Below are positions 34,724-43,422 of a DNA stretch of 64,000 bases, piece by piece. A program made the translations under genes and the position numbers. The number at the start of each line of letters is the position of its first letter. The first letter of the stretch is position 1. The notes under the pieces were generated by a model. The model was not told the DNA's origin, searched no databases, and worked only from the letters and a program-made list of their open reading frames with translations. Origin of the DNA: Paenibacillus glucanolyticus NBRC 15330 (lineage in GTDB: Bacteria > Bacillota > Bacilli > Paenibacillales > Paenibacillaceae); contig NZ_BIMC01000014.1 in assembly GCF_004000885.1 (NCBI RefSeq), forward strand, positions 82,571 through 146,570. The letters run 5' to 3'.

Positions 34724-36157
34724 ATGAATACGAAAAAGAGAATGGCAGCAGATGTGTTGGATCACCTGCCTCGCATCGATGAAACATGGGTAAGAGCCAA
34801 ACTTGCGGACGAATTGGACGGATTTGACCGGAAAATCATCGTGCTGGATGATGACCCAACGGGGGTTCAAACGGTACATGGCATTTCGGTATATACCGAT
34901 TGGACAGTCAACACCATGATCAAGGGATTTGAAGAGGAGCAGTCGATGTTCTTCATCCTGACCAATTCCCGCGGCCTTGTGGCAAGCGACACAAAAGCGG
35001 TGCATCGTGATATTGCCCTTCATGCGGAAGAGGCATCTCAAGCGACAAACAAGCCATATGTGATTATCAGCCGAGGTGATTCCACCCTGCGAGGCCATTA
35101 CCCGCTCGAAACGGAAACACTGAAAGACACGGTGGAGGCACAATCCGGCATCTCGTTTGATGGCGAGGTTATAATCCCCTTTTTCAAGGCAGGCGGACGG
35201 TTTACGGTTGATAATGTGCATTATGTATTGTACGGTGAAGAACTGATTCCCGCCGGTGAAACGGAGTTCGCGCGCGACCGTACGTTTGGCTACACCAAAT
35301 CCGACCTGGGGGAATGGGTCGAAGAGAAAACCAATGGCGTGTATACCGCCGCGAATACAACCTATATTTCACTTCAATCCCTTCGAGCCTTGGAAATCGA
35401 GCCCATCGTGGATCAGCTCATGGCAGTTGAGCATTTCAACAAAGTTGTGGTCAACGCAGCCGATGATGTAGATGTCGAAGTATTCACCATTGCACTCATT
35501 CAAGCGATTAAAAAAGGGAAACATTTCATGTTCCGAAGCGCGGCTTCCTTCACCAAGGTGATCGGGGGTGTCAGCGACAAACCCTTGCTTACAAAAGAGG
35601 AGCTTATCCAAGAATCCTCCACAAGTGGTGGGCTCATCCTGGTAGGATCGCATGTCCAAAAAACGACAGAGCAGCTGGAACAATTGAAAACCGTTGATTC
35701 GATTACATTCATCGAATTTGATGTTCACCTGGTCACCGATGCGGCTGCATTCCAGTCGGAAACCGATCGTGTCATCGCTCTAGCCGAGAGTGCTATTGCT
35801 TCCGGCAAAACAGTTACGATTTATACCCGGCGCGAGCGGCTGGATCTGGGTGAAGGCAAACAAGAAGAAGAATTGAAGCAATCCATCAAAATTTCCGATG
35901 CCGTGACCAGCATCGTGGAGAGACTGCAAGCACGCCCTCGTTATATCATTGCAAAAGGCGGTATAACGTCCAGCGATATCGGCACGAAAGGTCTCCGGGT
36001 CAAACGTGCCACGGTAGCCGGACAAATCAAACCTGGCGTGCCGGTATGGATTACCGGAGATGAGAGTTTGTTCCCCGGTATGCCGTATATCATCTTTCCG
36101 GGCAATGTGGGAACACGGGATACACTAAAAGAAACAGTCGAACTGCTGGAACGGTAG
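34724..36157 (+). CDS. Four-carbon acid sugar kinase (DUF1537, OtnK-like)
   Basis: A 477-residue kinase. The N-terminal substrate domain carries VLDDDPTGVQTVHG and SRGDSTLRGHYPLE; the C-terminal nucleotide domain carries AKGGITSSDIG, WITGDES and FPGNVGTRDTL. In known pathways DUF1537 kinases phosphorylate 2- or 3-oxo-tetronate made by the dehydrogenase. It is the last gene of the operon before a terminator. The decarboxylase/aldolase or isomerase step (OtnC, OtnI or PdxA2) that should follow is not in this window. Confidence 0.9.
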   Translation: MNTKKRMAADVLDHLPRIDETWVRAKLADELDGFDRKIIVLDDDPTGVQTVHGISVYTDWTVNTMIKGFEEEQSMFFILTNSRGLVASDTKAVHRDIALHAEEASQATNKPYVIISRGDSTLRGHYPLETETLKDTVEAQSGISFDGEVIIPFFKAGGRFTVDNVHYVLYGEELIPAGETEFARDRTFGYTKSDLGEWVEEKTNGVYTAANTTYISLQSLRALEIEPIVDQLMAVEHFNKVVVNAADDVDVEVFTIALIQAIKKGKHFMFRSAASFTKVIGGVSDKPLLTKEELIQESSTSGGLILVGSHVQKTTEQLEQLKTVDSITFIEFDVHLVTDAAAFQSETDRVIALAESAIASGKTVTIYTRRERLDLGEGKQEEELKQSIKISDAVTSIVERLQARPRYIIAKGGITSSDIGTKGLRVKRATVAGQIKPGVPVWITGDESLFPGMPYIIFPGNVGTRDTLKETVELLER

Positions 36158-36189
36158 AACCTGTATTTACGTTCTGCATAAACCAAGCT

Positions 36190-36221
36190 AAAGCCACCTC
36201 CCTAAATGGGAAGTGGCTTTG
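36190..36221. terminator. Bidirectional terminator between the acid-sugar operon and sigK
   Basis: AAAGCCACCTCCC and GGGAAGTGGCTTT pair around TAAAT. Short T or A tracts on either side let it serve both converging units. Confidence 0.85.
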
Positions 36222-36278
36222 TTTGCTCTATATGAGAACCATGAACGTTGATCCAAGAAAAACTCCAACGGGCTGCGC

Positions 36279-36980
36279 CTATCGCTTCTGCTTGTAGAAC
36301 TCGTGATACAGCTTCATCAGCGCCCTCTTCTCGATGCGTGACACATAGCTGCGTGAAATGCCAAGCTCCTTGGCAATTTCCCGCTGCGTCCGTTCCTCTC
36401 CGCCGGCTTCCAGGCCAAAGCGACCAATAACCACTTCCTTCTCGCGATCATCCAGTATATCGAGATTCCTATAGATCTTGCTCTTCTCAATCTTCAGCTG
36501 CACCGCATCCACGATATCATCCGCTTCTGTTCCGAGGATATCTATAAGTGTAATTTCGTTCCCTTCTTTGTCCGTTCCTATCGGATCGTGGAGGGATACG
36601 TCCTTGCGGGTTTTTTTAAGCGAGCGCAAATGCATCAATATCTCGTTTTCGATACATCGAGCTGCGAATGTGGCCAGCTTTGTGCCCTTGTTGGGCCGGA
36701 AGCTTTCAATGGCCTTGATCAGACCGATGGTTCCGATGGATATGAGGTCTTCCAAATCTTCGCCGGTGTTATCGAATTTTTTGACGATGTGTGCGACCAG
36801 CCGAAGATTATGCTCAATCAGTTTATTGCGCGACTGAGGATCGCCTTCGGCCATTCGCTGCAGATGTTTAGCTTCCTCCTCCTCAGTCAGAGGCTGAGGA
36901 AACGCGTTGTTTTTCACGTACGAAACGAGCAGGGTCAACTCTTTAATAAACAAAGCAATTGCGGTAAACAGTCCAGGCAC
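36279..36980 (-). CDS. sigK: RNA polymerase sporulation sigma factor SigK, uninterrupted, with pro-sequence
   Basis: A 233-residue late mother-cell sigma factor. The first 20 residues (ending LTLLVS) are the hydrophobic pro-sequence that B. subtilis removes before YVKNNAFPQPL, and that mature start is identical here. Region 2 (HNLRLVAHIVKKFDNTGEDLEDLISIG), the promoter-recognition helix and region 4 (REIAKELGISRSYVSRIEKRALMKL) are intact. GTG start with AGGAGGTG 8 bases upstream. A CATACAAT motif identical to the sigma-E -10 box lies at complement 37048-37055, but I found no good -35 partner. The gene is not split by a skin-type element. Confidence 0.97.
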   Translation of the reverse strand: MPGLFTAIALFIKELTLLVSYVKNNAFPQPLTEEEEAKHLQRMAEGDPQSRNKLIEHNLRLVAHIVKKFDNTGEDLEDLISIGTIGLIKAIESFRPNKGTKLATFAARCIENEILMHLRSLKKTRKDVSLHDPIGTDKEGNEITLIDILGTEADDIVDAVQLKIEKSKIYRNLDILDDREKEVVIGRFGLEAGGEERTQREIAKELGISRSYVSRIEKRALMKLYHEFYKQKR

Positions 36981-37179
36981 TTTGGGACACCTCCTGCGAA
37001 GTTACAATGCAACCGGCCCTTATCGCGCTCGGTTTCTCGGTCTTCTCATTGTATGTAGGCAGCGGCCCAGAAGTGCCTGTACGGGGGAAAGTGATAAGTA
37101 AAAAACACAAGATGCAGACATATAACGGGACATATCATTACGCATTAACCATTTATGGCTTTCATAGTCGCACCAAGCT

Positions 37180-38241
37180 TTAAAAACGGATCCTAGGCAA
37201 TGGCGGAGGCATATCAGGGCGGTTCAACTGCTCGAATAACCAATCGTAGGAATGCCTGCCGCTGATTTGATGGGCCCCCGGGAACAGATCGGTTTGCAGG
37301 TTCTCCTCAGAGCCTTCGCGCCGGTATATTTCCCTGAGCCGATCAACTGCAGCGTTAAAACCGGCAGCGGGAAATATCGGATCATGCGTTCCAGACTCCA
37401 GAAACAAGGGCCTGGGAGCCATCAGCCCCAGCCATTCGGGCAGCTCGGCATGATTCAGAATACCGGGGATGTAATTGCACACGCAGTGGCGGATTTCCAT
37501 GATACTGTCCTTGAAGGTGTTAGGATACCCAGCCAGCACAGCGGCCCGGATTCGTTCATCCAGCGCCGCGCACAGGAACGAGATCAGCCCGCCGCCCGAA
37601 AAACCCATAATGCCGATTCTGCCTGGCTGAACCTCGGAGCGCTCGGCCAGATGGCCCACTGCCCCAAGTGTCTCGGCCACGCGCAGACCGGCAACCGTCT
37701 TGCCGTACATCATCAGCTGGGTAGACAACCGATGGCAGGAGTTCGCGGTATCCGGGTTCCGTGCGAGATCCGCCGCAAGGCGACGTTCACCGAAACCGGC
37801 TACATCCGGGGCAATTACCACCATGCCCCGCCGCGCCAGTTCAACCGCGAAATGCCGATGGATGCCTGGTTGATCGGTATCAGTTGATCCGTCCTCCCTC
37901 AGCCCCACAATCTCCCTGCTTCCATAGCCATGGCCATGAACGGCAACGACGGCAGGCATCGGCTTCCCCTGATTGCCTTCCGGAATCAATACATAGGCAG
38001 CATAGGATACGCCGGGTACAGCGGACAGCTCCACCCTTTCGCGAATGTAGCCTTCACACGGCACTCGTTCAAGCATTACAGGCTTGTGGTTTACATTGAT
38101 TTCGAACTCGCCGATCAATTGCCAAAGCACTTGCTTCAAATGCCGCTTCCTCTCTGATGGACTCATGGAAACCTGCCTGTCTTTCGCTTCTCTCATTGCT
38201 TCGTTATACATGTGCTCCAGTAAAGTATCTGCTTCCCGCAT
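37180..38241 (-). CDS. Alpha/beta hydrolase (Abhydrolase_7/acetyl esterase-like)
   Basis: A 353-residue cytoplasmic hydrolase without signal peptide. The nucleophile elbow is GIMGFSGGGLISFL, the acid in ESGTHDPIFP and the histidine in FPGAHQISGRHSYDW. The HGHGYGSREIVGL segment and the RRGMVVIAPDVAGFGERRL strand resemble the large hydrolase family found near plant-polymer degradation genes. It is a separate unit, downstream of the cupin-esterase pair and its terminator. Likely a deacetylase of imported sugars. Confidence 0.8.
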   Translation of the reverse strand: MREADTLLEHMYNEAMREAKDRQVSMSPSERKRHLKQVLWQLIGEFEINVNHKPVMLERVPCEGYIRERVELSAVPGVSYAAYVLIPEGNQGKPMPAVVAVHGHGYGSREIVGLREDGSTDTDQPGIHRHFAVELARRGMVVIAPDVAGFGERRLAADLARNPDTANSCHRLSTQLMMYGKTVAGLRVAETLGAVGHLAERSEVQPGRIGIMGFSGGGLISFLCAALDERIRAAVLAGYPNTFKDSIMEIRHCVCNYIPGILNHAELPEWLGLMAPRPLFLESGTHDPIFPAAGFNAAVDRLREIYRREGSEENLQTDLFPGAHQISGRHSYDWLFEQLNRPDMPPPLPRIRF

Positions 38242-38444
38242 CCCGAACCCACCTCCTTCGATTTACTCGCTGTTTCACACCAGGCGTTCCCTTGCTTAGA
38301 TTCATGGATGTCCCCGGCAGGTCGGAGGCATCAAGGCACCATAGTGCCAGGCTGACCACGACCACGCTCATCTGCTTCGCCATCTCTTGCGTTCTGTTCC
38401 TCCGCCAGGAGATCAGAGTCCGATCCTGATCTTTCGGCCATACG

Positions 38445-38485
38445 AACAAGCTCATCTGAAGGATGCATCAGATGAGCTTGTTTGT
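38445..38485 (-). terminator. Terminator of the cupin-esterase unit
   Basis: AACAAGCTCATCTGA and TCAGATGAGCTTGTT form perfect 15-base arms. The flanks are T/A-rich on both sides. Confidence 0.85.
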
Positions 38486-38526
38486 TTGGTCATCCAAAGT
38501 GTTCTCAAGGTCATGCCCTTCCGGCC

Positions 38527-39342
38527 TTATCTTCCTTGCTCTTGCATCACGACTTGCGACAAAAATCCGATTTTCCGAAGCCAGCCCTCGCACAGGCCCG
38601 TCCACTGCCCGACACTGACGTCCGCTTCGGCCAGCCCAAGTCCATGGCGCCCCTCCGGGAAGACATGAAGCTCAAACGGGATGCGCTGCTCACTTAGTGC
38701 CCTGGCATACATCAGGCTGTTCTCGACCGGAACCGCCCCATCATCAGCCGTATGCCACAGAAAGGCAGGCGGGGTCTCCGGTTTAACCGCCCACTCCAGG
38801 GACAGCGCCTGCCTCTTGTCCTCCGAAGGCTCCTCACCCAGCAGATTGAACATGGAGCCCTCATGGTAGTGATCTTTAAACGATATAACCGGGTAACACA
38901 GAATCGAAGCGTTCGGCCGTGAGCTATGCCGCTCCACAGCATCTGCCGACTCCGGGTTCCCTTCATCGAAATAAGTGCTGGCAGTAGCCGCGAGATGTCC
39001 GCCGGCAGAGAAGCCCAGGATCCCGATGCGGTCCGGATCGATGTTCCATTCCTCAGCATGATGTCTTACCAGACGGATCGCTCGCTGAGCATCCAGCAGC
39101 GGATGGGGATAGCGGTAAGGGGCCACGCGGTAATGAACCACAAAGGCCGATAAGCCAATCGAATTCAGCCACATGGCAACCGGACCGCCCTCGTGGTCTG
39201 CACGTCCTCCATAACCACCGCCCGGCAGCACAAGCACGGCTCCGCGAGGCGAATCATTTTCCAAAATATAAGGTTTCATGTACGGTGCGAATTTCTCTTC
39301 CACCGACTCATATCCGGGAATATCCTCTTCCCAAAGCTTCAT
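38527..39342 (-). CDS. Alpha/beta hydrolase, acetyl-xylan/feruloyl esterase-like (BD-FAE family)
   Basis: A 271-residue esterase. The oxyanion loop is VLPGGGYGGRADHEGGPVA, the nucleophile elbow GILGFSAGGHLAAT, the acid HTADDGAVPVENS and the histidine FPEGRHGLGLAE, the typical order of the family that removes acetyl or feruloyl groups from xylan fragments. The start at complement 39340-39342 was chosen because GGAAGG lies 9 bases before it. The gene is 60 bases after the cupin gene and shares its terminator. Confidence 0.85.
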   Translation of the reverse strand: MKLWEEDIPGYESVEEKFAPYMKPYILENDSPRGAVLVLPGGGYGGRADHEGGPVAMWLNSIGLSAFVVHYRVAPYRYPHPLLDAQRAIRLVRHHAEEWNIDPDRIGILGFSAGGHLAATASTYFDEGNPESADAVERHSSRPNASILCYPVISFKDHYHEGSMFNLLGEEPSEDKRQALSLEWAVKPETPPAFLWHTADDGAVPVENSLMYARALSEQRIPFELHVFPEGRHGLGLAEADVSVGQWTGLCEGWLRKIGFLSQVVMQEQGR

Positions 39343-39402
39343 TATACCCATTCCTTCCTGCTCCCTTGTCAATAGATTCACTTCCCTCCGTTCGCACCTT
39401 CC

Positions 39403-39720
39403 TCAAGTGCCAAGCAAATCCAGTCTGAGCGGTGTAAACGTATCCAGAAGAGCGGATGGCTCAAGGGCTTTCACCCCGTGCTCTGCTCCGCCGGGAATGA
39501 CGATGGTGTCTCCCTGACGAACAAGGGTCTTCTCTCCGTTGATCTTAAATTCAATGACACCCTTCAAACAGTAACTCATCTGCTCATGAGGATGGGAGTG
39601 CAGTGCCCCTTCCGCCCCTTCTTCAAAATGAACCTCCATCATCATCAGCCCGATTCCCGGTTGAAACACCTTTCTTGTAACCCCGGGCTCCGCTTGCTCC
39701 CAAACTCCAATGGCCGCCAT
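39403..39720 (-). CDS. Cupin protein, KdgF-like uronate linearisation candidate
   Basis: A 105-residue single cupin. Motif 1 is ALHSHPHEQMSYCLKG and motif 2 GDTIVIPGGAEHGVKA, giving three histidines and a glutamine/glutamate metal site as in KdgF, which opens unsaturated uronates. The N terminus (RKVFQPGIGLMMMEVHFEEGA) is also typical of that group. Placed upstream of an esterase in a polysaccharide locus, a role in pectin or glucuronoxylan breakdown fits, but other cupins share these motifs. Confidence 0.7.
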   Translation of the reverse strand: MAAIGVWEQAEPGVTRKVFQPGIGLMMMEVHFEEGAEGALHSHPHEQMSYCLKGVIEFKINGEKTLVRQGDTIVIPGGAEHGVKALEPSALLDTFTPLRLDLLGT

Positions 39721-39931
39721 GTTCCTCCTCCTCTGCTAATCCATAGTCCATAATCCATGTCTTAACTCTAAGCGATTTCTGCCTTCCGCAAGGAACAACA
39801 AGAAGAGCAACTGATGTCGATGTCCCCGCACATCCCCGCTCTTCATGAAAAGGCGTCACTCTTGCGGCTTCCTTAATGCCCCTGCCTACTTCTTCGCCGC
39901 AGGTCCCGCGAATCCCTATATGAATATCAGA
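39721..39931. other. Structured gap within the polysaccharide locus
   Basis: GAAGAGC and GCTCTTC arms (39811-39817 and 39841-39847) enclose a nested GATGT/ACATC pair, making a hairpin without a strong T tract. It separates the helical-barrel gene from the cupin gene. No gene seen. Confidence 0.4.
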
Positions 39932-41059
39932 TTATTCACCGATCCTTTTCGCATCTGCCCAATGAGGCAGCAGCTCGGATTCCGCATAAGGCAGATGCCG
40001 TTCCGCCAGTCTTCCAAGCTCGCGCAGGGAATAACGAATGAGAATGGCCTGCGTTCCCGCATTCATGTCCCCTTCCACCTCACCCATACCTAACGGAACA
40101 GCCGCGGGCATGTCGGGATAATACTCTCCCGGCTTTACCTGCGCCACATTCGGTGCTGGCGGGGAGTGATCGATCTCTCTGGAGAATCCTCCATCCTCAC
40201 GCTTAAGCTGTGCCATGTTGTGCAGGGTAATCTCGGTGATCTCGGCCAATGCCTGCATTGGCAGTTCCATTCTCATCGATGACAGCAGACTGATCGGATT
40301 CCGGATATAACACATATCCACTGCCCTCTCATTTCGCAGGGCATGCCGCAATGAGCGGTATATCTCTGTCGTCCGCGGCAGCGGAACATGGAATCGGTTA
40401 TAGAAGGTCAGCAGCTTAAAGGTCCCTGAAATCTGGACATAGGGGGCGCCTTCTCCCCACAACCCGGTCTCCGGATCCTGCATGCTGGCGAAATAAGACA
40501 GCGCTTCTCTTAAAAAGGGCTGCCGCTGCTCCGCTGTCATCTGCATCAGATGCGGAGCGGAATTACACAATCTGTCGCAGCCGCGCCAGCTGTTTGCCAG
40601 ACTGACCGAGCGGAGCCATTCGGCATAAACCTCCGGTGAATCGCAGTATTCCGGCGCCATATTGCGATGGCCCGGCAGCGGATGCAAGGGAGCTGCTCCC
40701 AGCTTGTGAAGAGCCCCCAGACTATAACCAAGTGCACGGCCGACCATCACATCGTCCCTTCTCATCCGGGGATCGGCATCATAGAAAAAACCCGTTACCG
40801 GGTCTTGCTTCGCTTGAAAAAAACGGACGATGCGATCTCTCCTCTCTGCGCTCAGCAAGCTGCCCGCTCCACAGCACTCGATGATATTCAGCGCTTGGGC
40901 CGTCGATTCGATATCGGGCGTAAACGCCTCTCCTCCCCTGGAGCTGCGGGCATAATAGAAGCCGCCGCTCACTTCATCATACTGAAGCGCAAGCCACTCG
41001 AAGAAACCTTCAAACAGCCCGTCACCACGTGCAACAAGGTCTTCTAAATAGGATTTCAT
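39932..41059 (-). CDS. Unrecognised all-helical, (alpha/alpha)-barrel-like protein
   Basis: A 375-residue cytoplasmic protein with repeated helix pairs and a pattern of aromatic motifs seen in alpha/alpha toroid enzymes: DEVSGGFYYARS, DPVTGFFYDAD, DPETGLWGEG and KREDGGFSREID recur at roughly 60-100-residue intervals, each a D-x-x-[TS]-G-x-[FW]-type turn as in terpene cyclase/prenyltransferase-like and lyase folds. It starts 15 bases after the GH43 gene with AAAGGGGGG upstream, so it belongs to that operon. Two cysteines (ECCGAG) and several His are present but I cannot assign a catalytic set. Function unknown; a sugar-polymer lyase, hydrolase or epimerase is plausible. Confidence 0.65.
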   Translation of the reverse strand: MKSYLEDLVARGDGLFEGFFEWLALQYDEVSGGFYYARSSRGGEAFTPDIESTAQALNIIECCGAGSLLSAERRDRIVRFFQAKQDPVTGFFYDADPRMRRDDVMVGRALGYSLGALHKLGAAPLHPLPGHRNMAPEYCDSPEVYAEWLRSVSLANSWRGCDRLCNSAPHLMQMTAEQRQPFLREALSYFASMQDPETGLWGEGAPYVQISGTFKLLTFYNRFHVPLPRTTEIYRSLRHALRNERAVDMCYIRNPISLLSSMRMELPMQALAEITEITLHNMAQLKREDGGFSREIDHSPPAPNVAQVKPGEYYPDMPAAVPLGMGEVEGDMNAGTQAILIRYSLRELGRLAERHLPYAESELLPHWADAKRIGE

Positions 41060-41074
41060 TTCAAGCCCCCCCTT

Positions 41075-42502
41075 TCAGCTGCTTAGAACGTTATACGAAA
41101 AATTCCGGAAGATTACCTTGCCTTTACCAACGGCATCCAATCCGATGCGAAGGCTCTGAAATCCGCCAAACGTGTTGTGATGAAACCCTGAGACGTCCAC
41201 CACCTTGTCATATCGCATCCATTCCAGCCCATCGAAGCTGTAATAGAAAAATACGGTATGCGCATCATTCACCAACCGCAGAAATGCCCTGCGAGTATGA
41301 TTCGGCATCGTGCCGTATCCCTTGAATGAGCGGAAATGCCGTACTCCGTGCTCGTTGACTCCCATGCCGAGATATGCCTCATCATTATAATAGAGCAGCA
41401 GACGACCTTCTGCCGGTCCCTCCACAACGACCTCGACCTCTGCCGAATAACGCTTACTGCCCGCCATATAGAGCAGCGGAGAAGCTGTGGCTTCCTCCGC
41501 TGCCGCTTCAGCAACCAGCTCATGATTCCCCGAACGGAACCGGACCGCAGGCTCCACACCCTCGCATTGCCAGTGCAGGCCCAGTTCAGAATCGTCAAAG
41601 GTATCAAGAAACGACGCTGCCTCATCTGCTGGAATCGCACCTTCCACACCATCCGGATGATCGATCCCTTGACGGCTTCCCGCAGCACGAAACCACCCGT
41701 CCGGGGTCCACTCGACCGGCTCAAGCAGGGTCTGCCTGCCAAGCGAATGAAATCCATTGGCATAGGCATGGTATACCATCCACCACTGACCGTCTGGAGA
41801 ATCTATCAATGATACATGTCCTTTGGACCACCATGACTCACTCCTGGATTCCGTGTGAACTATCGGGTTGTACGGAGAATGCTCCCACGGGCCCGAAGGC
41901 GTTCTGGATCTTGACGATACGGCCATATGGCTTGTAGGCGGACCAGCCGTCCCGCCTACAGCCACCGTCAAATAATAATAGTCATCGTGAAGGGTGATCT
42001 TCGGTCCTTCCAGACTGTATGCCTCCACTACCCAGTCATCCGGATATCGCCAGCCGTCATACACGTGTCTGATTTCACCGGCAATCGCTAATCCATCCGC
42101 TGTCAGCTCTACACAATCACCTCCGGACATATGCAGATAACGCTTTCCGTCCGGTCCTGCCGTATGCCCTGGATCAATTCCCTTGATGCCCAAATTGATC
42201 GGTTTGCTCCATGGCCCTGCCGGACTGGGCGCCGTTACAACCCAGTTCGTTCTCCCCGCCGGATAATAGATATAGTACACCCCGTTATGCTCCACAAAAT
42301 CCGGCGCCCACACGTCCCCCTCATAACGGGGGAGCGCAGCCCCAACCCTGCTCCAGTTCAGCAAATCGCGCGAATGCCAGATAATAAGCCCGGGCGTCAG
42401 CTTATAGGATGAATGCGTCATATAATAATCCGCGCCTACCCGGATGACCGAGGGGTCGGCATAATTCCCGGCAATAACAGGCGCATACTGTCTCTTTTCC
42501 AT
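41075..42502 (-). CDS. Glycoside hydrolase family 43 protein
   Basis: A 475-residue intracellular beta-xylosidase/arabinofuranosidase candidate. The five-bladed propeller begins with the catalytic-base segment NYADPSVIRVGADYYM, includes DVWAPDFVEHNGVYYIYY and the general-acid glutamate in YSLEGPKI, and is followed from about residue 290 by a concanavalin-like C-terminal domain (FLDTFDDSELGLHWQCEG). The start at complement 42500-42502 has GGAGGAG 13 bases upstream; the frame remains open further into the permease gene but that part is not coding. No signal peptide, so it acts on imported oligosaccharides. Confidence 0.92.
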   Translation of the reverse strand: MEKRQYAPVIAGNYADPSVIRVGADYYMTHSSYKLTPGLIIWHSRDLLNWSRVGAALPRYEGDVWAPDFVEHNGVYYIYYPAGRTNWVVTAPSPAGPWSKPINLGIKGIDPGHTAGPDGKRYLHMSGGDCVELTADGLAIAGEIRHVYDGWRYPDDWVVEAYSLEGPKITLHDDYYYLTVAVGGTAGPPTSHMAVSSRSRTPSGPWEHSPYNPIVHTESRSESWWSKGHVSLIDSPDGQWWMVYHAYANGFHSLGRQTLLEPVEWTPDGWFRAAGSRQGIDHPDGVEGAIPADEAASFLDTFDDSELGLHWQCEGVEPAVRFRSGNHELVAEAAAEEATASPLLYMAGSKRYSAEVEVVVEGPAEGRLLLYYNDEAYLGMGVNEHGVRHFRSFKGYGTMPNHTRRAFLRLVNDAHTVFFYYSFDGLEWMRYDKVVDVSGFHHNTFGGFQSLRIGLDAVGKGKVIFRNFSYNVLSS

Positions 42503-42522
42503 TAGCGATCCACAGCTCCTCC

Positions 42523-43401
42523 CTACCCCTTGATTGAACCCAGCAGCGCACCTTTCGCAAAATGCTTCTGCAGGAACGGATATACACACAGGATCGGCAG
42601 CGTCGCAATGACAATGACCGCCATCTTCACCGTCTGCTCCGGCGGACGGACAAATTCGTCCATACCGGACGTGTCCGCTGCCAATCCGCTGGCCAGAATG
42701 ACAATCTGCCGCAGGATGACCTGGACAGGCCATTTGGCCGCATCATTCAGATACAGAATCGCCGACATATAGGTGTTCCAGTAGGTTACCGCATAGAAAA
42801 GCGATATCGTTGCAATGGCCGGCATCGACAGCGGGATGACAATCCGGAACAGAATGCCCCAATCGCCTGCGCCGTCGATCTTTGCGGATTCCTCCAATCC
42901 CTCAGGCAGGTTCTGGAAGAAGTTTCGCATGATAATGAGATTGAAGGCGTTGATGGCCGTCGGGACAATCAGCGCTGCATAGGTATCGATCAGGCCCATC
43001 TCCTTCACAACGAGGAACGTGGGAATCATACCGCCGCTGAAGAGCATCGTGAACAATACCATGAACATTATGAAGTTTCGGCCGTCCAGATCCCTCCGCG
43101 ACAGTCCGTATGCCATCAGGCAGGTTAACAGCATGCTGAACAAGGTGCCGAAGAAGGTTACCCCCACGGAAACGCCAAGCGAGCGAAAAACGGTATTGGT
43201 TGAAAATACATATTTATAGGCATCCAGGGACCATACGGTCGGAAACAGGACAAACTGCTTCTGCGCCAGCTCCGTCACCGTTGTGAAGGATCCGGCGATG
43301 ACATGAAGGAAAGGCAGAATCGTAACCAGGCCAATGATCGACAGCAGCGTATAGTTCACGATATCGAAGATTCGGCTCGAAATCGTTTTATCTTGTACCA
43401 T
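42523..43401 (-). CDS. Carbohydrate ABC transporter permease (LplC/MalG type)
   Basis: A 292-residue permease with six helices. The EAA loop reads LPEGLEESAKIDGAGDWGILFRIVIP, and the C terminus ends in FAKGALLGSIKG, typical of LplC-like proteins whose tail is KG(A/V)xxGSVKG. It lies 21 bases after the partner permease gene and 20 before GH43. No ATPase gene is in the operon; a shared MsmX-type ATPase is expected. Confidence 0.94.
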   Translation of the reverse strand: MVQDKTISSRIFDIVNYTLLSIIGLVTILPFLHVIAGSFTTVTELAQKQFVLFPTVWSLDAYKYVFSTNTVFRSLGVSVGVTFFGTLFSMLLTCLMAYGLSRRDLDGRNFIMFMVLFTMLFSGGMIPTFLVVKEMGLIDTYAALIVPTAINAFNLIIMRNFFQNLPEGLEESAKIDGAGDWGILFRIVIPLSMPAIATISLFYAVTYWNTYMSAILYLNDAAKWPVQVILRQIVILASGLAADTSGMDEFVRPPEQTVKMAVIVIATLPILCVYPFLQKHFAKGALLGSIKG

Positions 43402-43422
43402 AGCGGTCCACCTTTCTGTTAT

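Noticed and set aside
39623..39859. A 78-codon minus-strand frame overlapping the cupin gene
   Set aside because: Out of frame with the clear cupin gene, no motif, and it starts within a hairpin.
42503..42733. N-terminal extension of the GH43 protein
   Set aside because: The frame is open but overlaps the permease gene; the GH43 family start and a GGAGGAG site support 42502.
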